DNA of 64,000 nt from positions 5,456,001 through 5,520,000 of the forward strand of contig JAUEDM010000001.1 in the NCBI GenBank assembly GCA_033439685.1, given 5' to 3'. How positions within the stretch are numbered: position 1 is the first letter of the stretch; each line of letters opens with the position of its first letter. Origin of the DNA: Apodospora peruviana (taxonomy: Eukaryota > Ascomycota > Sordariomycetes > Sordariales > Lasiosphaeriaceae). Below, piece after piece: positions 22,966 through 32,900 of this stretch. The notes beneath the pieces are model-generated. The model ran no database searches, was not told the DNA's origin, and saw only the letters and a list, made by a program, of their open reading frames with translations. Made by a program: the position numbers and the translations under genes.

Positions 22966-24756
22966 CTAGTCATCCCTGGAACAAGAGTTAGCATGGACTG
23001 ACTCTCGAGCATACCATGCCACCAGTGAGGAAGGCGCGCTTACTCCACAGACTGCTGAACAGATCGGCGCAGGCGCCTGTTATACATCCTGCGATCCTCT
23101 GGTGAACCCCAGTACAGCTTGAAAGCTTCAGGGTTCACGAGGGTCCTCGGGTCGTACGGTGGCTGCTCTTCTTCCAGGGCGTCAATGATGGCCTCGATGT
23201 GGGATTTTGCGTCCTCGCGACGGCTCACCGGCGCAAAGTAGCAAGGGGTGCCATCAGCCGCGATTCTGTGATGGAACAGACGAGTCTCAAACTTGACCCG
23301 AGGCTGGTCTTCAGGGAATCGAGGACTGAAGTAGAGTATGATTCGGAACAAACCACCGTCGAGATTCGTCATAGGTTTCCCGAAGTATGTCAAGGCCCAG
23401 ACGAACGGATTTTGGTCCACAAGCTCGAGGTTGTGTGGAATATCAGACCGCTTGAAAGACTCGACCACCTGTTCATACTGTCGCTGGAGGTTCACGGCGA
23501 CAGTGGTTTCCTTGACTTTGGCGGCGAGTCCGTCCGACGCCCATCCCTCCGTCTCGGCATCCAGGGCTTTCTTGATGTTACGCAATCGTCGTTCGAGCTC
23601 CGAGTAGTTGAACTTGCCCTCCATGGTGTTGCTGGAGCCTTCGAAGGGCATCCTGGAGAACGACTGGCCATCCTTTACCTCCTCCTTTCCTTTCTGAACA
23701 GCGGCGAGATACGAATCGTAGTACCATAGGAATCGACGCTTACACAAATCCTTGAACGGCTCGAACGGCACTGTTGACTCATCGTCCAGGGTATCCATAT
23801 CGAGATCGTAGTCTTCCTTGTTGACAGGGGGAGCCGTGACCGTGCCATCGAAGGCCAGACCGAGGTACTCCTCCAGCCGTTGGATCACAGAAATTCGCAG
23901 TGTCTCGTGGCGGATCTGAAGATCATTGTTAACACCTGAGGCAGACAGTAATTGCAATGTTAATACCTTTTGCACGTAATCCTTCTGGTTCTTCTTGTCG
24001 GGCGGTTCGTTCGCATCTTCGAAGCCAGGCTCATTCTCGTATGGATTCGACGACATTAGGCTTTGAATGGAGAGGAGAATCGATTCAAGACCCTGGGCAG
24101 CAGACCATTCCTCTCCCCGCTCCCCGCGCCATGTGCTATGCCGTGTTAGCTTGGAGCTTGGGGCAAATGTCCGGTTCAGCCTCGGCAGGAAGATATTTAC
24201 CCTAAGATCGACCTGAGGAGATAGTTAGAATTGCACATTCGAGGAGGTGATGGGGGCTATCTGAAGGAAACTCACAAACACACCCTGCCATTGGCGTAGA
24301 TGTTTGGGTTGAACCGGCACCGACCACCGTTCGTGGTTGTGGCAGTGACTGTCGGCGACTTGCGCGGATAGTCTTTGTTAAACTTGAACGCAAACTATAA
24401 ACGTATTAGCTGACGAATAGCCACGTCGTTTCCGAAGGAAGAAGAAGTACTTCGAAGAAGCCGAACTCGTAGGGTGTCTCGTGCGGGCCGATGATCAGCG
24501 CCTTCACATTACGAACATCGATGTCGCGACATGCCACGGCGAGAGCTGGGCAACAGCTATGTTAGCCAACGAACGATGTTGCATGACAACAGAAATTAGC
24601 AAGCTTACACAGATCGGAGTTCTTCTGGAGTTCGCTCAGCTCCTATTGTTGGGGGGCGAGAGTGTCAGTGATGGTCAGCCTTGCAATCCAGATCCCCCGC
24701 CATGAACAGATGCGACGACCCACCTTCGTGATGCGAAAGACGGACTGGTCCGCCAT
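22966..24756 (-). CDS. Ubiquitin-conjugating enzyme E2, UBE2Z-like, with second UBC-like domain
   Basis: Eight exons: 24756..24724, 24642..24609, 24545..24451, 24394..24276, 24212..24201 (12 nt), 24135..23967, 23915..23044 and 22975..22966, giving 447 residues. If the last intron is retained the protein ends at 23040 instead, with 445 residues. The UBC domain is N-terminal: ALIIGPHETPYEFG, RFNPNIYANGRVCLSILGTW with the catalytic Cys in RVCLSIL, and SIQSLMSSNPYENEPGFED. These match the UBE2Z (Use1) subgroup, which carries NPN rather than HPN and charges with ubiquitin and FAT10 in animals. A C-terminal half (residues ~330-445) looks like a second UBC-like fold: FVWALTYFG, GGLFRIILYFSPRFPEDQPRVKFETRLFHH and DGTPCYFAP. 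It is convergent with the acidic protein gene. The ubiquitin role in fungi is inferred. Confidence 0.85.
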
Positions 24757-25921
24757 GGTTGCTGGTACCGAGAAGCGAAGGTTTACTCGAAATGGCGCAG
24801 CCTTCTTACGAAGCCAGAGCGGCTTTCAGGTCTGAGTGAATTCCGAATCGTCGCTGGATGGTGTAGGTGGAACAGGGAGCTTGGAAGAAGAGAGAGTGGA
24901 AGGCTGAAGTTGGCTCGATTAATGGGTTCGCTGTTTGCCGATAGTAGGTAGGTTATTAGCAAGCCAGCATCCAAAGGCATTGGTCAGGTTTGCGTTGCGG
25001 ATTGCTTCGGCCCCGGGCATTAACTGCCTACGAATCTTGTGTGACGACCGCCAGGTGCGGGGCAGCGGGGTGACTCCATGGGCTGTTCTTCAGGACCGGA
25101 CCATACCTTAGGTACCTAGGTAGGCGGGCCCAGTCATCAGTGCATCGAACTGCTGGGCGCCTCAGCCAAGTTTAGGCAGCTTTATACACAATTCGAGGTC
25201 GTTCGAACCTTGAAGACATGCCCAGTACCGAATGTTTAGTTCGGAATTCAGATCAGTGTACATATTCACCAAGGTACCGATGCGTCCGAGCACTCAACAT
25301 GGAAATGAGACGGCCAGCATCAGATGACCTGGGCTGTCGGGGATTCGACCAACCTGACCCTGAATCTGCTTGCCCAACCAAGGCGTCTGCTTCGACAATC
25401 TCTCAGGTTGTCTGGAGTTCACACGCAGCCCAGCTTTCCAACCGCCGGCGAGCCTGGGTAGATTCATAAGTTGGATTTGCTTTGCAGGCTAGGAACAATC
25501 TCCTCTACCACTGATCATTAGATTAAATAAAAACACTGTCAACTATACGTGAATTGTGCAGGCGGCAAGCTATCGCCTCACCTTCCAGGGTGTTAGGTCT
25601 GTCCATGAAGTGCCTCCATGCATAATGAGGGGCTAAGTATACGTACCTTTACTGGTGGGCGCAGACCCCTGTCAGCTGTGAAGATCAATTTGAGAGCTTT
25701 CGGGGACGCGGTGGGCCCACCAAAAAACGCGGTTCCGGCGCGGGTCGCTAGGTTCCAGACGCGTAAAGTGCCTTATTCCACCATGACGCTCACTAGCACA
25801 TAAAGACGACCTAGTGTAGACGCATCGTCGATACCCTGGTAAACAGACCAAACGGAAACATCAAAGGCACTCGATATTTAAAAAATCTAAAAACGTACCA
25901 CGTACCGCGACAGAGCTCGTG
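24757..25921. other. Divergent intergenic region, 1.17 kb
   Basis: The shared promoter side of the E2 gene (minus) and the RFC gene (plus). It contains the longest copy of the palindromic motif (about 25104-25124, ACCTTAGGTACCTAGGTA). A GTTCGAACC at about 25201 resembles a tRNA B box, but no cloverleaf can be drawn around it. No gene is supported. Confidence 0.55.
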
Positions 25922-27206
25922 ATGGCTAGCTTTTTCGACCTCAAAGCCCGCAAGGCCGCGGCGGCGAACGGGGCATCGTCGGTTGTCGAAAAGCAGACAA
26001 CAGAAGCTCCGAGAGCGCAACCATGGGTTGAGAAATAGTATGGAGAAGAAAACTATGCCTCAAACCAGATTTAATGGTCACTACTGACAGTGCTTGAAAA
26101 AGTCGCCCAAAAACCCTCAGCGACGTCACCGCCCAAGACCACACCATCACAGTCTTACAACGAACGCTACAAGCATCAAATGTTTGCCACCTCTGCCCTA
26201 TCCAACCGAGCCTGTGAATACACATACTAAAGACGCGTATCAGCTCCCACACATGCTCTTCTACGGGCCTCCAGGAACCGGCAAGACGTCGACGATCCTC
26301 GCCCTGGCTAAGGAGCTGTACGGCCCCGAGCTGATGAAGTCGCGGGTACTGGAGCTCAACGCGTCCGATGAGCGCGGCATATCGATTGTGCGGGAGAAGG
26401 TCAAAGATTTTGCACGGATGCAGCTCACGAACCCGCCGCCGGGGTACAAGTCGCGGTACCCGTGCCCGCCGTTCAAGATCATCATTCTCGACGAGGCCGA
26501 CAGCATGACCCAGGACGCGCAGAGCGCCCTACGCCGCACCATGGAGACGTACAGCAAGATCACGCGCTTCTGCCTGATCTGCAACTACGTCACACGTATT
26601 ATTGACCCGCTGGCCTCGCGCTGCAGCAAGTTCCGGTTCAAGAGCCTCGACCAAGGCAACGCCAAGAGGAGGCTCGAGGAGATCGCGCAGCTCGAAGGCG
26701 TGGGGTTGGAGGATGGCGCCGTTGACGCGCTGATTCGGTCGAGCGAGGGCGATCTGCGAAAGGCGATCACCTTCTTGCAGAGCGCCGCCCGGCTAGTGGG
26801 TGCGCTTGCCGCGGCGCCAAAGTTGGGCGATGATGACGCGGCCGAGACGATGGACGTGGACGTCAAGATGGTGACGGTAAAGATTGTGGAGGATATCGCG
26901 GGCGTGATTCCCGATCGAACGATTCAGGAGCTCGTGAAGGCGATGCGGCCGCACGCCGCCGGCGACACCTATCAGTCCATTGCCAAGGTCGTGGAGGAGA
27001 TGGTTGCGGACGGATGGAGCGCAGGGCAGACCATGACCCAGCTTTACCAAGCCATTGTCTATGATGAGATGATCCCTGATATACAGAAGAACCGGATGGT
27101 TATAGTGTTCTCGGAGGTGGACAAGAGGTTGGTGGACGGAGCTGATGAGCATCTCTCGATATTGAATCTCACATTGCGTATATCGGGGATCTTGTCGGAG
27201 AGGTAA
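25922..27206 (+). CDS. RFC2: Replication factor C small subunit (yeast Rfc2/human RFC4 type)
   Basis: Three exons: 25922..26037, 26103..26181 and 26244..27206 (introns 65 and 62 bp), giving 385 residues. The order is MASFFDLKARKAA leader, YRPKTLSDVTAQDH (first intron inside its Tyr codon), Walker A GPPGTGKT, RFC boxes LELNASDERGI and FKIIILDEADSMT (Walker B), ALRRTME, and sensor region FCLICNYVTRIIDPLASRCSKFRF with the SRC arginine finger. A C-terminal collar domain follows. RFC is the pentameric AAA+ clamp loader that opens PCNA at primer-template junctions; alternative loaders share this subunit. The C-terminal half contains an Ala/Asp linker (AAPKLGDDDAAETMDVD) typical of filamentous fungi. 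Assignment to the Rfc2/RFC4 class rests on overall pattern and the intact SRC and GKT motifs. Confidence 0.9.
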
Positions 27207-27455
27207 TGCCGATGGTACATATGTATAACATGGAATCAAATTAGCAGGCAATCTTACTCTGCAACTCTGGCGAGGACGAAGTCGAGGAAAGCTTTCATCA
27301 TGACCGACATGGGTTGTTTTCGTTCAGGTGGTATTAGAAAGCACTTTACGGGGCGAATATCAGGCACATTATCTACCAAAGCAGCCAGCTTGTTTCCAAT
27401 ATCATACATTATGTATTGTCTTGCAGCAACAGATTCATTTGTCAACAAAGGAGAT

Positions 27456-29060
27456 CTATGTTGGCTCGCTCTCGGACCGCAAGAGCCCGAGCTTTCCGTC
27501 CAATAAATCCCACACATCCCCCGGCGTAGTGCTGCGTGGTTTGCTTCCCCTTCGGTCGATGTGTGGCCTCGTCCCTTCCCCAGCTGATTTGATGGGTGGC
27601 TTACTCTCAGCCAGCCAGATATCATCATCCTCAGCGGCGGTGCCGTCACCTTCAGGCCGGCACTGCTGTTCATCTTGTCCAACCGGGTGCTGCTGACCCA
27701 ACAGCTGCTCAATCTCGCCAATTGTCTTCATGGAACCCTCCAGCGCCATCTGCCCCTCGTCAATCTTCTCCGCTATCGCTTCCAGGGTGGCGATCTTGGC
27801 CGAGTCCGCCGCAAACACCCAGGGCTTAACGTGGCTTGACGAGTCCAAGTTGTCCGATGGTGAGGAAATGGCGTCGCCAAACGCGCCGGGCTGCTTGCGC
27901 CGAGCCATACCGGGCATTGGGTGGCTCGGGATCATCTGGCTCTCCTCAGCCAGGTAGTCGAGCGTCTGGCCTGTCTCCTTGAGCTGCTTGGCTATGATGG
28001 TGTTTAGGTGTGCTTTTTGGCTGATGAGACCTTTCTGCTTGTGGGACAGGAAAAGAAGCTGCTGTAGGTATGGGGATAGCAGACCCACGGAGGGTGGTAG
28101 TGAGGGTTGCTGAGGATTATCGGCTTGCGGTTGATTATCTTGCGCCTGCGGCTTCATGATCGGTCTGGGCTGTTGGCTGACAAGCATGAGAAGGGCTTTC
28201 CGGGCCTCGAGGTATCTCGAGTACTTCTTCTTGATACTAGCGAGCCTTTCATCTATGCGGTCTCCATCGTGTGGGGCCTGCTGCTTTGCATCCTGTTCTT
28301 CCGGCCCGGATCCATCCCCCGAGGCCTTCGCCAGCTCCGCCTCAATCCAGTTAATCAGCTCGGTCCGGGTGGCGTTCAGTGCCTCAAATTTGGCGCTCTC
28401 GCTGATGGTCTCGGGCGTGGCGGTGGAGCGTGACTTGACCTGGTCTAGAAGCTGTTCTTCGCGCTTCAACAGCAGCTTTGTGCGAAGCACATGCTTCTCC
28501 AACTGGTCGATCAAGTCCTTCAACTGGGTGTTGGCGTTTGCGATGTCGAGTGTCAACGAGTTGACCACCTCCTTCGGCACATCCAGAAGGGGCCTGGAAT
28601 TCCTGAACATCTCCCGCGGGTCCAAAAAGTCCTGCGACGCCGCCGGCTTCGACCTCAGCTGTTCCAGGCGTTGCTCCACGGCTTGCAACCTCTCTTGCTT
28701 CCTTTGAAGGCTGATAGTTGCTAGATGGTCACGCAGCCGGTCGTGGGTTGGTTCGGTCTCTTGAACGGCAGGGGCGTCTCTTCCAAAATCCCGACACAAC
28801 GCTTTGTGATGGTTGTGTGCCTTGATGTTTGCCGCCAATGCTTCAAGGTACTCCTTCTGAAGGCCGCGCGCTGCTGGAGAGGGTCTCGGGTCGCTGGACT
28901 CAACAAGTGCCAAAGGTCCCGTGGCTGAGCCATCCTTGAGACAAGAGTCGAGATGGAGTGCCAGTACTCTCCTGATATGGGCGACTTCCTCACGAGACTT
29001 AACGTACGGCGCCAGCATCTTCCGGACCACGTGCAGGGTCTCCTCTTCCACCGCACTCAT
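27456..29060 (-). CDS. Conserved coiled-coil protein of unknown function
   Basis: A single exon. I start at the ATG 29060 (MSAVEEETLHVVR, good context CAAGATGA), giving 534 residues; an in-frame ATG at 29084 would add eight residues. The protein is mostly alpha-helical. It opens with an N-terminal helical block with HLDSCL, then heptad-rich segments (LQRKQERLQAVEQRLEQL, LKDLIDQLEKHVLRTKLLLKREEQLLDQVKS), a linker of Gln/Pro, and a second helical block (SPYLQQLLFLSHKQKGLISQKAHLNTIIAKQLKE). The C-terminus has an acidic DDIWLAESKPPIKS and a basic Ser/Arg tail. This shape suits a structural complex subunit at microtubules or kinetochores, but I do not recognise the family. It is convergent with the RFC gene, with only ~250 bp between the stops. 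Confidence 0.75.
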   Translation of the reverse strand: MSAVEEETLHVVRKMLAPYVKSREEVAHIRRVLALHLDSCLKDGSATGPLALVESSDPRPSPAARGLQKEYLEALAANIKAHNHHKALCRDFGRDAPAVQETEPTHDRLRDHLATISLQRKQERLQAVEQRLEQLRSKPAASQDFLDPREMFRNSRPLLDVPKEVVNSLTLDIANANTQLKDLIDQLEKHVLRTKLLLKREEQLLDQVKSRSTATPETISESAKFEALNATRTELINWIEAELAKASGDGSGPEEQDAKQQAPHDGDRIDERLASIKKKYSRYLEARKALLMLVSQQPRPIMKPQAQDNQPQADNPQQPSLPPSVGLLSPYLQQLLFLSHKQKGLISQKAHLNTIIAKQLKETGQTLDYLAEESQMIPSHPMPGMARRKQPGAFGDAISSPSDNLDSSSHVKPWVFAADSAKIATLEAIAEKIDEGQMALEGSMKTIGEIEQLLGQQHPVGQDEQQCRPEGDGTAAEDDDIWLAESKPPIKSAGEGTRPHIDRRGSKPRSTTPGDVWDLLDGKLGLLRSESEPT

Positions 29061-29084
29061 CTTGACGGGCCTTCCTTCATTCAA

Positions 29085-29939
29085 TTTTCCAGAAGAAGAG
29101 ATTCAGTCAAGCGACCGGGCAAGATGTATGAGTGAGGAGTAAAAATTAGAAGTTAATATGTTAAAAGATCGACAACGATGGGCGTTTGTTTACTCGAGCT
29201 GAGCGAGGTAATCAGATCCGTCACAGGTAAGGTACCTTATGTTGAACGACCATGGACATTGGACATGGGTCGAGAATCCGTATGTAGGATTTCTTTAAAC
29301 TATATCAGATATCAAAGTCAAAGTATCCGTAGTTCGGTGTCCATCACTTTTAGTCAGTTCGTAGAACTCATCCGTCGGGCGTTTCCCTCCGAAATTATTT
29401 GGGATGGCACAGATGGATACCTCTTATTATAGGGAGCTCGGCGATTTATCGTTGAAAACGCGCCCCCGCTTCAGTACAGCAGCCCGCCAGGGGACGGGGT
29501 AATCCGTAGGGCAGTAGCTACTCTGAATGGCAGCCTGACAGTGACGCTGCAGCCAATGAGCGCCCGTCGCCTGAGGTACCATAAAAATTTCCCGACACCT
29601 CAACCACCCAAAATCGGATTGCAAACAACCAGAATCGCCGGCTGAACGCGACCGCTACTCAAACACCCACCTAAAATATCAACCTGCCGTCGCCTTTTTC
29701 GTTTAGCACCACGACGTTGACGGTTTTCGATGCGCAGATCGAGTCACTTCATTACGGTCATATTGACTACAGAATAGGAGGTGCGGGGCGGGTCTGGCTG
29801 CCGCAATCGACATTGAGCAGATTGTGCAGGCAGAAGCCTCCAGTCAACCGACCGACGATAAATTTACAACTCACCTTCCGCTCACTCGCGTTCCCTCCTA
29901 CTTTTTCAACCCCCGATATTTCACACAGCCGCCGTCAAG
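29085..29939. other. Divergent intergenic region, 0.85 kb
   Basis: The promoter region between the coiled-coil gene (minus) and BRR2 (plus). It contains a GGTAAGGTACCTTAT motif at about 29226-29240 and a pyrimidine-rich leader before 29940. No gene is supported. Confidence 0.55.
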
Positions 29940-32900
29940 ATGACAGACCATCATCGCGATGTCTCGCAATACAAATACTCGGCCATGTCCAACCTGGTCC
30001 TCCAGGCGGACCGTCGCTTCGTCACAAGAAGGACCGACGAGGCCACGGGCGACCCAGAGTCGTTGGCTGGCCGGTTGTCGATCAAGGATATGGGCTCCCG
30101 AGTAGCTCGTGATGCAGTGCCGAAACAGAGGAAGGCTGGTGCCATGCCAGATGTTCAACGAGGCAGCATCAGGGATGACGCCGACGCTCTCGCGGCAGTT
30201 AGGAAGCAGAGCAAGACCCAGTCCGCGGCGCGAGGTGGAGGCATTCTATCTGGCAGTGATGCCATGATCGAGGGGATCCGATATCGACCGAGGACGCAAG
30301 TAACGCGCGATGCTTTCAACCTCATCTTAACTATCGTGGCCGAAAAGCTCGGCGACGCGCCCCATGATACTGTCCGGAGCGCCGCCGACGTCGTACTAGA
30401 ATTTCTCAAGGATGATGACATGAAGGACTTCGACAAAAAGAAGGAAGTGGATGAGATACTGGGTGAATCGTTAAGCCCAAAGCAATTCAATGAGCTGGTC
30501 AACCTCGGGAAGAAGCTCACGGATTACGATGCTCAAGACGAGGACGAAGAGATGGAGGACCAGAAACAGGATGGCGAAGACGAAATCGATGGCCGCCAGG
30601 GTGTTGCTGTCAACTTTGAGAATGACGAAGACGACGATGGCTTGGTAGACGTGGTTCGAGACGAGTCTTCCGAAGATGAAGATGAAGCTGACGGAGAGGA
30701 TCGTCCAGAGCTTGAGGAAACTGCCGAGGGTGGGGGCGCTGGTGTTGATCGAGACGAGGAGGGTGCGGACCTTGTGGATGGCGAGACCATGATCATCGAC
30801 TCGGCACCTGAAGGGAAGAAGACCAAAGGCCAGGACAAGAACTATATTCCCGCTCGGGACATCGATGCATACTGGCTACAACGCCAGATTGGCACAGTCT
30901 ATCCGGATGCGCATACGCAACATGACAAGACGTTGTCCGCCCTCAAAATTCTTTCAGGGGAGCCAGACGAGCCGGGAGGCGACGAGAAACAACTCCGAGA
31001 CATTGAAAACGACTTGATGGAACTCTTCGACTACGAGCACCACGAAATCGTCCAGAAGCTGATCGAGAATCGCGAGAAGGTTGTATGGCTCACGCGCTTG
31101 GCCAGAGCCGATGACCAGGAGGAGAGGGACACAGTTGAGCGCGAGATCGCCTCGGAAGGTCTACGTTGGATCCTCGACGAATTCCATGGCAAGACGTCGG
31201 AGGAGCAGAAGAAAGCCAAGATTGAGGTCAAGATGGACATTGACTCGGCTGCGTTTGCTGATCAAGCAGCGCCAAAACAAGAACGCTCTGACGGGCATCT
31301 GGTTGGCGGTCTTCAGCCACGCAAACTCATCAACCTTGAGAATCTCATCTTCGACCAAGGGAACCACTTGATGACAAACCCCAGGGTTAAACTGCCAGAA
31401 GGGTCCACGAAACGAGCCTTCAAAGGCTACGAGGAATTTCACATCCCACCACCCAAGAAGCGCAATGATCCTAGCGATGTCAATGTTCCAGTTTCCGATA
31501 TGCCTGACTGGGCCCAGATCCCGTTCAGCACTACCAAGACACTAAACAAGATTCAGTCTAAATGCTATCCAACAGCTTTCAACGACGATGGCAACATGCT
31601 TATCTGTGCTCCGACGGGCAGTGGCAAGACCAACGTTGCAATGCTTACCATTCTTCGGGAAATTGGTAAGAACAGGAACGCGGCAGGCGAAGTTGACCTG
31701 GATGCTTTCAAAATCGTTTACATCGCCCCCTTGAAGGCCCTGGTGCAAGAACAAGTTGGAAATTTTGGAAAACGGTTGGAGCCGTACGGTATCCGCGTGT
31801 CGGAGCTGACAGGCGATCGACAACTCACCAAGCAGCAAATATCCGAAACCCAGATTATCGTCACGACGCCGGAAAAATGGGACGTCATCACCAGAAAGGC
31901 CACGGATATGTCATACACCAACCTCGTCCGTCTTATCATCATCGATGAGATTCATCTTCTGCATGACGACCGTGGCCCAGTTCTCGAGAGTATCGTCAGC
32001 AGGACCATTCGCAAAACCGAACAAACAGGAGAGCCGGTGCGCATTGTAGGACTGTCTGCGACATTGCCAAATTACCGTGATGTTGCCAGTTTCCTACGCG
32101 TTGATACCAACACGGGTCTCTTCCATTTTGATGGTTCCTTCCGCCCCTGTCCTTTGCGCCAGGAGTTTATTGGTGTTACCGAAAAGAAGGCCATCAAACA
32201 ACTCCGCACGATGAATGATATCTGCTACAGCAAAGTGCTTGAGCACGTCGGCACGAATCGTAACCAGATGCTTGTATTCGTCCATTCCAGAAAAGAGACT
32301 GCGAAGACTGCCAAGTACATCCGCGACAAGGCCTTGGAGATGGAAACCATAAATCAAATTCTCAAGCACGACGCCGGCACCCGCGAGGTGTTGAGCGAAG
32401 CCTCGGGTTCGGTCAACAATGCCGACCTCAAGGACATTCTACCCTACGGATTTGGTATCCATCATGCGGGTATGAGCCGAGCCGATCGCACTGACGTCGA
32501 GGATCTCTTTGCCAGTGGCCACATTCAGGTGCTCGTTTGTACCGCCACCCTGGCGTGGGGTGTCAATCTGCCTGCGCATACGGTCATCATCAAGGGCACC
32601 CAGGTCTACTCCCCTGAGAAGGGTAGCTGGGTTGAGTTAAGTCCTCAAGATGTGCTACAGATGCTCGGTCGCGCAGGTCGACCCCAGTTCGATACGTATG
32701 GAGAGGGCATCATTATCACAACCCAAGGGGAAATGCCCTACTACCTATCCCTACTCAATCAACAACTCCCCATTGAGAGTCAGTTTGCTAGTAAGTTAAT
32801 TGACAACCTCAACGCCGAGATCGTCCTTGGAAATGTTCGAAGCCGTGACGAAGGAGTAGAATGGTTGGGCTATACCTATTTCTTCGTCCGTATGATTCGA

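Noticed and set aside
25140..25225. tRNA-like B box (GTTCGAACC)
   Set aside because: No A box at the right distance and no acceptor, D or anticodon arms can be paired.
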